Shown here in pieces: positions 54,601-64,000 of a DNA stretch of 64,000 nt. The position numbers were made by a program, and so were the translations under genes. The notes beneath the pieces were generated by a model. It saw only the letters and a list, made by a program, of their open reading frames with translations. It was not told the origin of the DNA and ran no database searches. Within the stretch, counting starts at the first letter, position 1, and every line of letters starts with the position of its first letter. Source of the DNA: Lepraria neglecta (taxonomy: Eukaryota; Ascomycota; Lecanoromycetes; Lecanorales; Stereocaulaceae); the NCBI GenBank assembly GCA_033220425.1, contig CM065652.1, positions 2,046,001 to 2,110,000 on the forward strand, read 5' to 3'.

Positions 54601-56087
54601 ATGCCTTCTTCATCTTACAGAGAGACCATACGCAACCGTGTCACAACGCAACCTGACCTGAGATTTCTTCAGCGATTCCTGGAAAACAATCGGAAGGCAA
54701 ATTCAGCTTGTCAGAACAGATCGACATTAGCCCACACCGCAGTCGTACTCGATAGAATTAACGGAGAATGGATTCAAAGAGCGCAGAACCTTGACTGTTG
54801 GACCTGGGAGCCAGCAAATGGAGTGGACGGTCAAGCAATTGTCTTGGATTACCTAGACACAGAGACGATCGAGTATCTCGGTCGAGAACTTGAACTCGAC
54901 CCTCGACTGTTCCAAGCCCACTTAGCTGGCTGCGAACAGCATCACACAGGCGATTGGGCCGCGAGCGAGTTTACCGTGGCGCCCTACCTACAATCTCTCC
55001 GCCGAAAATCGCGTTTTGTCACGGTCGACTATCGGAGGCCATACTCTGCTCCTAACGACTCAAGCCTCGCAATCTTCAACGATAGAAGTATCCAAACATG
55101 CAGCGTCTTACGAAGCCATCACTTGCTAGGAGGCGCCAACACTCTGTTCGAACATGAGAGATACTCAGTAGCCTGGTTTGCAGGGAACAAGAAACGACCT
55201 GGTGAGTAAACTGACAGATAGCACCATCAGGAAGCTGACATCACGCTAAGTAGGAGCGGTAATCTGTATCTGTGATCCAGTCGTGGACGTTGATGACAGG
55301 TATGCTGAATTTCAAAGCTCTTTTCTTAGCCTCGTAAAGAGCAGCCGATGACACCAGTTTAAGGCGAAGTCTACTAGAAGATACCGTAGCAGCCATCCGA
55401 AATTTAGCTCGAGATCAAGCCTTCGATGCGTCTATTACTAGCGCTTTGCATGGCTCAATTTCGAGTATAGTCATACTATGGAACGAAGTTGCATTCCATA
55501 TGGACCTCCAGGTGTCGTCATTGGAAGACCAGTTAGAGCAAGATTTTTGGGACAAACCTCAAAATCCTATATCCATATTACACCGAACTCAGAGAGCCGC
55601 ACGAAGGTTGACAACATACCATGGCCAGCTGGGGTCCTTGAAAGCCGATCTGGGAATCGATCCTGAAAAGGCGCCTGCTGGGATGCCAGCCGCTGAGAAG
55701 CGGGCTAGGGAAGACCTCGTTGTCGACATCCAAGACATTCAGGGAAGACTTGAAGTACTACTTCAACGGACAGACAAGGCCATATCAGCTCTGCTGGCAT
55801 CTATTGCCATTAGTGAGGGCGTTAAAGCATCTAGCTTAACGGCAATTGCTCTATGGTTCGCACCATTGAGTGTCTCGATCTCGCTCGTTAGCATTGACGG
55901 TGATACACACTTCGGAGGCCCAAAATACTGGATCATGGTCTGCATTGCTCTACCGCTTCTCCTTCTCGTGATAGCGGTTGCGAACACTTCCGACAGTCTG
56001 ATGAATGAATTGGGGAAACGTAGGCGCGGTCGTGCTCTGATCTCGTTGTTCAAACCGGACACTAGGATTGGCCACCATAATGCTTGA
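54601..56087 (+). CDS. CorA-like membrane protein (fungal type)
   Basis: Exons 54601-55201, 55254-55299 and 55358-56087, 458 residues. The N-terminal cytosolic part (DCWTWEPANGVDG..., ETIEYLGRELELDPRLFQAHLAGCEQHH) resembles the soluble domain of fungal CorA-like proteins. A helical stretch (about residues 270-370) leads to two C-terminal transmembrane helices, SLTAIALWFAPLSVSISLVSI and YWIMVCIALPLLLLVIAVA. The pair-of-helices layout is that of CorA Mg2+ channels, but the GMN signature is absent, as is common in this fungal subfamily, so magnesium transport should not be assumed. All introns are short and canonical. Confidence 0.82.
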
Positions 56088-56614
56088 GCAGTTCATTGCA
56101 GTACATTTTTGCCAAGAAGACGAGATTGGGACTATTGGGACTTCAAAAGATTGAAGCAGAGTAAGGTAGACGGCAAAGATTTTTGAACGGAACGCGTCGT
56201 TTCCCACCAACCCATATTAAGCTTAAGTGCATTTTTAGCGTGACTGCCATAATTCTAGGGAGCTCGCCCCTTCCAATACCAAATAATATCAACTGTATAC
56301 TATTGTTGTAGATAAATGCAGTCATCCAGGCATGCCGCTTATTTTTTTTTTGGTGACATTTGCGGTCTTGATTGGCCAGACGGGCTGCAGGGTGAAAGCC
56401 ACCTCATCATGCGTCGCCCGACTGCTTTCCGTTGAAGACTTTAGCTCAACAGTCAGATGAGTAGCCAGTCGAATCTTGGATATCCCAAACAAATAAATGC
56501 GGCTGCTTTGAAACCCTGCACAAGCATTTGCCCAACCAACGACCACATTGAACATCTTCGGGCTTCGAAACCTGGACCCTTATATCACTTTCATCTAGAA
56601 GCTGGCTCCTTAGC
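56088..56614. other. Intergenic, 527 bp
   Basis: Contains a T9 run near 56342. No gene or repeat recognised. Confidence 0.5.
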
Positions 56615-58078
56615 ATGGCTTTCCCGTCTATGCGTACTCTGGAAGCTTCAGAAAATGCCGGTCCTATTGCTCTTATGCTCGTCCTCGGGCTGATCCATAG
56701 ATCTCTGAAGACTCGAGGCTTCACATTGAGCCGCTCTCCACTATCCACCGACGTCATTGTGATGGGACTTCTGGTCCTCATTTCCAATGCTTGGGCACTC
56801 ATGGTTACTCTCCCAAGCCGTGGCTCGTCCTCAGGCTTCCTAACAGTGCCATGGATCGCAGTGATTTTCTCATGGCTCTATGCCAGCAATTTGGCCAGCG
56901 TTTTCTTGTACGGCGGTTCAACGAGTGAGATCTGGAAGATGGATTGCAGCAATGGGCCCTTCGGCTGGCGGGCAAGTCTGAATCCTCACTGCATATCCGC
57001 GTTGTCCCTGGGCCTATTGGCAACCCAGGTGCCTTGTAGCGTGACTCTCATCCTTGAAGGCAATCTCATTCAAGGCACATTGAGCATTGCGGGTCTCGCA
57101 TTATTCCTCCTGTCTGCATTTCCATACAACGAATACGTCTCAGCGCCACATCGATATCGTGGAGATATGCTGCGAATAGCACTGCCTACAAGCCACATCG
57201 AAGGCACCGTGTATGTCTTGCCCAGCAGGAACTGTGGTTTCGAAGCGGTCTGGTCACCAAAGGTCAGGTCAGAGCATAGACAGACGGATTCTGAGATGAT
57301 GGCGCTTTTCTCATCCATGCGGACTGGGTCATACTCTTTATCGGAGCCTCTGAGAAGATTGCGAACTACGATGTCTGCATTCAACGAAAATGTCATTCTT
57401 AGCGATCAAGAAGTCAATGATTTGGCAGAATGGGTGCTCATGGAGCCTGGATCCAATCTGGCAACTCACTCCACTCAAGCGAAAAGGCCATCAAACGTCC
57501 ACTTAATCGGTCGAGATCTAATGTACGCACTGGCTCATGCAGAATATCTCATTTTTATGCGGAAGGACGCTTTGAGGCCGAGTTTGCGCAAAAGGCTGGG
57601 ATCACTACGAGAAACAAGAAGGAGCGGTGGCCTGGAGGAGCAAGATTCGGTGCCAGCCGTGGGGTACCGCGAGGGCACAGCAGGCTATCAAGACGCTGTC
57701 AGATACGTTTACGGCCTCTTCAATGAGACTATAGACACATCAGCGCTTGAACCACCTGCTCTACCATCGCATATGTCTTTCGCGCTCGGACGGCAAACCG
57801 AGTCGACAGAAGACTATGTTGGAAGCCTATGGACGTTGTGTTTGCAGCATTCTGAGTCGACCTTCTCTGCCATGTATATATTTTGCTGTGTATGGTTCAT
57901 CGAAGTCGGCAACGTGGGAGGCTTTCATATCTTCCCATTCCAATGTCACTCTCACCGGGGTGACCTCACAACGTGGCAAATCATCTGGAGACAAGGATGG
58001 TATGAGTGTCTCGTGGCCCAGTTGATTACTTCTTCGCCCTTGGTAGCCTTTGCTTTTGCAGCGGGTGTGCTCCAATAG
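56615..58078 (+). CDS. Multi-pass membrane protein of unknown function
   Basis: Intact single-exon frame, 487 residues. Five hydrophobic helices in the first 180 residues (IALMLVLGLIH, VIVMGLLVLISNAWALMV, VPWIAVIFSWLYASNLASVFL, ISALSLGLLATQVPCSVTL, LSIAGLALFLLSAF), a large hydrophilic region (about 185-400), then one or two more hydrophobic segments at the C-terminus (MYIFCCVWFIEVGNV, LVAFAFAAGVLQ). No family recognised. It follows the CorA-like gene on the same strand. The long uninterrupted frame and protein-like composition support a real gene. Confidence 0.7.
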   Translation: MAFPSMRTLEASENAGPIALMLVLGLIHRSLKTRGFTLSRSPLSTDVIVMGLLVLISNAWALMVTLPSRGSSSGFLTVPWIAVIFSWLYASNLASVFLYGGSTSEIWKMDCSNGPFGWRASLNPHCISALSLGLLATQVPCSVTLILEGNLIQGTLSIAGLALFLLSAFPYNEYVSAPHRYRGDMLRIALPTSHIEGTVYVLPSRNCGFEAVWSPKVRSEHRQTDSEMMALFSSMRTGSYSLSEPLRRLRTTMSAFNENVILSDQEVNDLAEWVLMEPGSNLATHSTQAKRPSNVHLIGRDLMYALAHAEYLIFMRKDALRPSLRKRLGSLRETRRSGGLEEQDSVPAVGYREGTAGYQDAVRYVYGLFNETIDTSALEPPALPSHMSFALGRQTESTEDYVGSLWTLCLQHSESTFSAMYIFCCVWFIEVGNVGGFHIFPFQCHSHRGDLTTWQIIWRQGWYECLVAQLITSSPLVAFAFAAGVLQ

Positions 58079-58972
58079 ACACTGAGACAGCGTCCTGGCC
58101 GGGGGTCGCGTGGGAGAATCTCAGCCTTCCGCTCTGACGGCTTTGACAACTCAGCTGATTGTCTACTGGCCCCCAGCTTCTGTTCACATTTTCGTCATCT
58201 GCGCTTCAGCCGTTTGGATTAACAATACTACGATTCCCCCAGCCCCTTTGCTCTCGCTGTATCACGAGTACTTCAGCTGCTCCCTCCAACAACTTGAAGA
58301 GAAGTTCAGCTTCTCTCTACCTCTTCATATACTAATAAGTAATATTAGCCTTCCCTCCCAAGCCTTATCGCCAATATTTAGCTCCTCGCTCGACCCGAAT
58401 TGCCGCAAACCCATCGCAATGGGGGTCACTATGCTAAACGCTGAGCTGCTATGATGTCATTTTCTTTCCTATTCAAGCATCATGCATGCTGGATTAGGAC
58501 CGATTGGCTTTTTTGTGAGGTCCTGATGTGGATCGCCTAAGCAGCCGCAACACGTTGACATTTAGCTTTACTTTTAATTCGGCTCGTCGCGCCTTTGAAC
58601 CACAATTCTGGGACGCTGCCAAGGTCGCATGAAGGGCTGCGCATGAACCCCCATAGTTCCCCAGCCCTAAGGTGGGCCATTCTAAACTATCCCCCCACAA
58701 TCCATGCAAACTACCGGAAGCGCTTTCGGTCGCCAAAAGACTCGATCAACCTCGTGAGGCGAGAAAGAAGACAGAGAATGATGACTACATGAGAAAAGGG
58801 TCACGCATAGTTCGGTCTCAAGATTTTGCCCATGCTAGCCCGATCCGAGTTACATGTACAGCACGCAAAATTACCTTTCCCATCCTCTGCAAATATGTAG
58901 ACCATAGAGAAACTCAGAAAGCTTATCAAACCCCAGCGATATTTCGACCTTCGCAACTCATGTTGACCGAAT
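58079..58972. other. Intergenic, 894 bp
   Basis: Convergent spacer before the cold-shock gene. No gene supported; plus-strand frames at 58110-58454 and 58672-59067 lack recognisable content. Confidence 0.5.
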
Positions 58973-59188
58973 CTATTCCGCCTGTGCCTGTACTTCGTCG
59001 GCCTGCATACCCTTCTGGCCCTGGACCGCCACAAATGTCACTACCTGGCCTTCCTTCAAGCTCTTAAAGCCGTTGCCCTGGATTGCTCGAAAATGGACGA
59101 AGAGGTCTGAGCCTGATTCTGGGGTGATGAAGCCGAATCCCTTCTCGTCGTTGAACCACTTCACGGTCCCACTTTGGCGAGTCGGCAT
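58973..59188 (-). CDS. Bacterial-type cold-shock protein (CspA family)
   Basis: Free-standing single cold-shock domain, 71 residues, intronless: the five-strand OB fold that binds single-stranded RNA/DNA. Visible signatures are [16 protein letters not shown] (RNP1, KGFGFI) and DLFVHFRAI (RNP2, VHF), then [20 protein letters not shown] and a short acidic/Gln tail. Overall it reads like a proteobacterial CspA rather than the cold-shock domain inside longer eukaryotic Y-box proteins. It is embedded between fungal genes on the same contig, so bacterial contamination is unlikely within this window. Acquisition by horizontal transfer is an inference. The upstream sequence looks like an ordinary fungal 5' flank. 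Confidence 0.93.
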   Translation of the reverse strand: MPTRQSGTVKWFNDEKGFGFITPESGSDLFVHFRAIQGNGFKSLKEGQVVTFVAVQGQKGMQADEVQAQAE

Positions 59189-61393
59189 GATGTATGAATT
59201 ACTTCAGCAAACAGTCAGTTCAGTATCAGGTATCAGGAAAAAGCAGGACAGTACCTCGTCAAGGATAGTAACCTGGGCTCAATGGGAAGTACTGGCTTGC
59301 TCTTGTTCTTGCTGATCAACTCGAGTATTGGTTGTCGATGCTGGACTGGAAGTTTGCACAGATGGGGACTAAATAACAACAGGGAGAACCTCCACTATTA
59401 AGCGTTCCAGGAAAGCGTGCTCAGACCCCCAACCCGTTGCATCAGCAATCAAGAACTTGTACAAGCTTCTAGGAGCATCGGAAAGCTTCGGCTTCTCTCA
59501 AGTCATTGCATGCTTTCTAATGTGCACCATTAGCCGCACCGAAGAGTGCCGGCCTCTTCGATGAATGTGTAGCACATGCAAAAGACCTCTAAGCAGCCCG
59601 CTGGCTGTCAGTCTACGGCCCGAGGCGCTCGGTCAAGCTCACAGTAATGGTGGGTGGCTGCTGCAAGGTGTGTTGGAGCCCAAGCGATGATGGTAAGCCT
59701 CAAGTCATCTGATAACAGCACAGCACAGCCCGAACGCGCGAGCGACGAGCTCTTCACAACTGCCGATGTGGGAAGCGAGTTCTGCCACGCAGGGCTGGCT
59801 TCGTCACATGTGAGTGGCTGCTCTGCGTTAAAACGCGCAACTCTGGTGATACGCTGAATTACAGCCCAGCTTATCAGCTTCTTCGAATCCTACCCTAGCG
59901 TCCCATTTAGTCTGCATTATACTTTCTAAAGCTCGATCAAGATGTGGAGAGTTCAACTTAGAGACTTTTACCAAAAGTTGCAGTTCGTCACACATCCAGT
60001 GTGCGGAGACGGAGCAGGCCCCTCGGTATCTTTGCAGATGCTGCAGCAGTAACCGCAATCGTCCAGCCCCAGACCCGACACAATGGAAACCCCCAGGTAC
60101 GATGACGCGACAAAAGGTTACAATGTTTTTTGGTTCTAAGCCATGTCTGGCATGCGTCAGTTCACAGCAATTCTAGGCCTCTCCAGAATACGCGTTGAAT
60201 GGTCCAAGACAACATTTTTGCGAGAAGCTGGAGCGTAGAATGAGTTTTACTGTACGCGCTTCATATTCAACAGGCGGAATTTGATTTGATGGACGAGCGC
60301 AATTCCCTGGTATTCTTGAACCAAAATTCGACAGAAGTGGAATTATGAATGAGGGAAGTCACTATGGACCCCTATTTCACTCGACTGGATACATCAATTC
60401 TGATATAGAATTTGCTTGCGATCGGTGAGATCAGACAATCTTCGTCGTCCAAGGTCCCTAAAAATCGCGTTTCTTACAGCTTTAAGAACGTAAATCAGTG
60501 CATCAATGGCCGCTTGATTTGCCTGGAGAGTGTGTCACTTACAAGGTTAGAAAAGCCAGCTAATCTATGGTTCGTCGCTAAGTGTTCCAAGAGCGATGAT
60601 TGTCATAATTCTTGCTCAAGCATGACAGAATTGACGCGCGTTCAGATTGACGATTAGCAATTATATATCCACCTCGTGCTTAAATATCCCACAAGCACAG
60701 CCATGTCCTTACCTCTTGAGCTCAGTCTGACCCGGATCGTCCTTCACCTCTAAACAAGTTGTCAAGCACAGCCTAGTCGTCCTCCCCAATACTCGGTTAA
60801 TTTCCCTACCCTTGAAGTGCAATTACCGCTCGTCGGTGTCTCTCGTCAAGGGCAAGCTGAGTTGAGCGCTGAGCCTCACGCCGGGCTTCAAGCTGAGCTT
60901 CAGTTGCGCCGGACGGAACTGTTCGAGGCCGGTAAGCCCAAGGAGCGCGCAAATTTTCGATGTCGCCGAATTGGTCCTCGTCTCCAAGACGCCAAACACT
61001 AAGCCGCGGATGCCATCTGATCTCATTGCTCTAGTTCTCCGGTAAATGAACCAATCCGACACACATCTCTCGCTCCGGAAATGCCGATTAATGCCGGGAG
61101 TCGGGAAAGCACCCTCAAGTTGTAGTTCCTCGAAGATGTTGGCGTCGTCCTCATTCTTGTCGGGCTATAGCCATCCATCTCTAGTACACCAGCGATCATT
61201 CCATTCATTCTCAACATCCCACCAGATGTTTTGGTCCCGAAGCTTCTCCTAGATTTGACCGTTTGTAAGGACACGACCAGTCAAGGGACCCATCGATTAA
61301 ACGCGATACGCTTCGTTCAAGCTGACACCTCTGAACGCGCCTTCTCGCTCGATATACTCAAACAAGGCTTGATCTTGGCGGTGATCCAGTACC
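59189..61393. other. 2.2-kb gene-free region
   Basis: No gene supported. Short overlapping frames only; none has a domain. It is the 5' flank of the cold-shock gene and the 3' flank of the RING gene. Confidence 0.5.
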
Positions 61394-62077
61394 TCAGTCC
61401 GTATGGAGAGGGGGTGGGACCCGAACACCTCGTAACCCGAGAGCGAAATATAGCTCTTTCTCCTTGACAGCTACCTGTCGTCGATTGGAGGCCATCTGTT
61501 GACGGGCTACAACGCGATCGCGTGGAGACAAGAACCCAAAGTAGTGTCCTATCGAGTATCCGGCGCCCTCGACTGCGCGGAGATGAGATGCGAATTCTGT
61601 GGCGTAGAAATCGCGTTCTTGGTAATTTGCGTCGTATTGGCGCTGCACTACTGCGGGCCATGGCTCGAAGAATTGATGATGGCAGATAACGCAGCCGTTC
61701 GCATGGCATCCGTCCGGCTCGGGCTTCAACCATTTCAGAATACAGTGTTTCCCGACGATGCTAAATAAAGATTTCGGCGTTAGCATTGCTTGTCCAAGAA
61801 GGGGTCTGGAGGTTTGAGACATGTCTAGAGAGTAAAGGCTCCCGAGATATGTTTCAAGACTCAGAATTTAGCTCAAAAGGGGAAGATTGGATTCTGAAAA
61901 TACGTACTGGTTGCAGCCGGGCAGTCTGACAGAGTGCTCTACATATCCTGTGTTAGGGTCTTCCTCCAAGTAAACGACCTAACATACAGGACATTTTGCG
62001 TCCTCATATTGGGTTATCTCGGTGAGCGGTACGCGAGGTAGCTCGCTTAGAGACTTCGTGATGTCGAAGTTTGACAT
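61394..62077 (-). pseudogene. RING-finger protein with in-frame stop
   Basis: Exons 62077-61908 and 61760-61394 join in phase over a 147-nt intron (GTACGT...TTTAG). The RING is complete apart from one stop: Cys-Pro-Val-Cys immediately followed by TAG (61979-61981), then VVYLEEDPNTGY, GCNHIVGKHCILKWLKP, and HANGCVICHHQFF. These are the zinc ligands of a C3HC4-type E3 ligase finger. After it come 90 residues without other domains. The TAG sits where a hydrophobic residue normally follows the second Cys. It could be a true nonsense mutation, a sequencing error, or a mis-modelled splice, since GTATGT overlaps the second Cys. Divergent from another RING gene 1.2 kb away. Confidence 0.6.
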
Positions 62078-62289
62078 GTTGAAGGGGAAAGAGAGCTTGT
62101 TGGTGGATGGTATCGAGGAGGTTGCCCACTTGGATTTGGAGGATGGACTGGGAAGTCAGTATGAAAGGCTGTGTTACAGGGGGTAAAGTGTTGAAATTCT
62201 GACAATGATCTCGGGTAAACAATGGGAAAAACACAATGGGATTTAACAACTCGGAGGGAAAAGTCATTGTGCAACGATGACCGGCCCTA

Positions 62290-62685
62290 TGACAACAGTA
62301 GCCCGGCGTAGAGCCCCAAATCTGGCAATTTCTATGGCCTTCGCCTTCAAAGTCGAGGCATTCAACTCCTTGGCATCCCGAAATAGTGCCATCTTTGGTC
62401 CAGGTATCGATAGAAACGCCGTGAACTTGCGGGATAAAGCCAGACATTTGGCAAATTGTACGCTCGGATGCGTCACTGAAGTCCAGGTACCCGGCTCCTC
62501 GATATCCGAAATTATGACGTTCCTAAAATAGGTGTCGACAGAAGCGCTACAAGACTTCAGGATTGAGTCATAGCTTTGGCAGATTCTATGTTCCCCTTAG
62601 TATGCGAAATCCAAGTACTCAGCTCCTCAACATCCAAGACTATGATTTTTCTGACCTAAGTTTTCATAGAAGCCGCATAAATTCT
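62290..62685. repeat. 128-bp tandem repeat, 3 diverged copies
   Basis: Anchor points AAAGTCGAGGCATTCAACTCC (62349), GAAGTCCAGGTACCCGGCTCC (62478) and GAAATCCAAGTACTCAGCTCC (62606) recur every 128-129 bp, followed in each by a CATCCxAAA/TATCCGAAA string and xxCGAxAGAAxCGC. Many differences are C/T or G/A. Confidence 0.6.
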
Positions 62686-63249
62686 TCCACGGAGCTTCGT
62701 TCGGACGTTTCTTATTCACTTACGACACGCCGGTGGCAGAAGAACCTGGAATTGTACTACGACTTCGGCACATTGGAGACTTTCGTCCATTGTTAACATC
62801 CGGGTTTCAGCTCTTTATAGTTCATGAACGATAGATTTCGATCTCTCCTGAAATCGCGCTCGACGAAGCTTAGATCCCTACAACATCGGATTGCTGAGAG
62901 CCAAGGAGGGAAGTACAGCCCCTGCTTTCGAAGTTCTACTCAATTGCCATTCTGTTCCCACCCCAGCGAATATTATTTTTGCTGACTATGATTTCATTGC
63001 TGGGGGGTTCTCGAGATCCGACAATGGCGAATCGTGTAGTCAATTCTCGCCCAATGGGCATCATTGTACGACACTTACTGAAGAAAACGCCATTACTACG
63101 CTTGCCTTCAATCGAGTCACTCGCGAGGCCTACTAAAGTTTTTAAGGGAAAGAATTCATTGTCCAATCGGGGCTTCCCCAAACGACTAACGTATAACCTA
63201 GGTCCTTGTCACTGAGTCAATTGCAGCCTAGGTTCTTTTTTGCTAGCTC
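62686..63249. other. Intergenic between tandem repeat and partial RING gene
   Basis: A 564-bp stretch without supported genes; presumed promoter of the right-hand RING gene. Confidence 0.45.
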
Positions 63250-64000
63250 GCAACAGCTAACACTTCTTTTTTCAAGCATTCAGCAGAAGCCAATGTATCC
63301 TTCAAACCCACCATCCTCCTGGAAACCTTACCCACATCAAGCACAGACACCATTGTGACCCATTTCGTCAACTATATTCTGCTTACAGTTCCAGCAGACG
63401 GTCTACCCAAGGACGAGAGGAATTGTCCGATTTGCTTGAGCGAGTACTGCAGACCCGATTCCGACGGAACAATTGAGTGGGCGGCCTCTCTGGCGAATAA
63501 AGGTTGCAAGCATGTGCTAGGAAACCGCTTTTCGGAAACTTGGTTATCAGAGGAGAACTCTTGTCCGCTTTGCAGAAATATTCTCTTCGACAACGATGAC
63601 TCTGATAATAATGACGACTCATCCGAAGACTCCGACGACGAAGTTGATCCCGAAGACGAGGAAGCACTCGTCAGAGCTATATCAGCCTTCGAGGAGCAAC
63701 GTCCACCGACCTTGAACGAAGCTGATGAGAAGGAATCCACTGGACCCAGGTACCGTATCCATAGGAGGAGAGCACTGACCGATTTCAAGCTTTACCAGGA
63801 GTTTCGAAAGCACCAGCTACGCTCTGGAGATTTCCTATTCCTCTCATACGTACCTGCTGATGAAGAAGTGCTCCACTGGCGCGCTGATAAGGCGTTGTTC
63901 AAGCAGCTTCAGAAGATCGGAGCGTTCGCACAGCCCGGCATGTATGTCTACAGACGGACGAATTCTTGTCTTTCCGATGAGGAACTCTACAAGTGTCTAC
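63250..64000 (+). CDS. RING-finger protein, partial (runs off the window)
   Basis: Open frame from about 63250 to the window end, 3' end missing and start unresolved. Seen: DERNCPICLSEYC, a spacer, NKGCKHVLGNRFSETWLS, ENSCPLCRNILF, which is a RING-type zinc finger. One ligand of the central pair reads CKH, and a usual His is followed by VLGN. A strongly acidic stretch (DNDDSDNNDDSSEDSDDEVDPEDEE) follows, then a basic/helical region with no known domain. Likely an E3 ubiquitin ligase. The N-terminus is unclear: ATG 63293 begins MYPSNPPSSWKPYPHQ but needs a very short intron to reach the RING frame. Confidence 0.65.

Noticed and set aside
1-64000. CRISPR arrays, rRNA, bacterial operons, viral or toxin genes
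   Set aside because: No regularly spaced identical repeats, rRNA-like sequence or operonic bacterial gene order was seen. The only bacterial-looking gene is the single cold-shock protein.

Overview
The window is nuclear DNA of a filamentous ascomycete (Pezizomycotina). The evidence is genes split by many short GT-AG introns (47 to 96 nt, often with CTAAC/CTAAT branch sites), fungus-specific families (UstYa/DUF3328 oxidases, PTH11-type rhodopsin-domain proteins, DUF3455, CorA-like proteins, ankyrin-linked ADP-ribosyltransferase) and fungal housekeeping genes (OSH1-type oxysterol-binding protein, homoserine kinase, ATP12, CASP). The class cannot be fixed from sequence alone. No rRNA, tRNA, CRISPR or bacterial operon was seen.

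Left part (0.4-8.8 kb): a compact candidate biosynthetic cluster. Two UstYa-family oxidase genes flank a small secreted-peptide gene with Kex2-type KR sites and a repeated unit, a rhodopsin-like membrane protein, and a cytochrome P450. This is the gene set expected of a fungal dikaritin-like RiPP pathway: a secreted precursor is cut by Kex2 and cyclised by UstYa proteins. It is the most likely undescribed system here; the precursor call is an inference.

Middle (9-49 kb): intact housekeeping and metabolic genes are interleaved with decayed ones. Intact: Golgi CASP, DUF3455 secreted protein, intradiol dioxygenase, cation diffusion facilitator, fatty aldehyde dehydrogenase, a coiled-coil protein, OSH1-type OSBP, homoserine kinase, one S26 signal peptidase-like gene. 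Broken: two paralogous cell-surface proteins (12.3-14.9 and 25.2-28.6 kb), an FAD monooxygenase, an M20 amidohydrolase and a second S26 peptidase. An alpha/beta hydrolase and ATP12 each carry a single-base frameshift in a homopolymer, which may be assembly error. The spaces between them hold a 271-bp MITE-like element, a duplicated dioxygenase tail and several diverged direct repeats.

Right part (49.5-64 kb): a BTB protein; an ADP-ribosyltransferase with a C-terminal ankyrin-like region, divergent from a CorA-like membrane protein; a multi-pass membrane protein; a bacterial-type cold-shock protein; and two divergent RING-finger genes, one with an in-frame stop and one running off the window, separated by a 128-bp tandem repeat.

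For spliced genes, exons were derived by hand from reading-frame continuity, splice signals and recalled family patterns; no alignment or transcript data were available.
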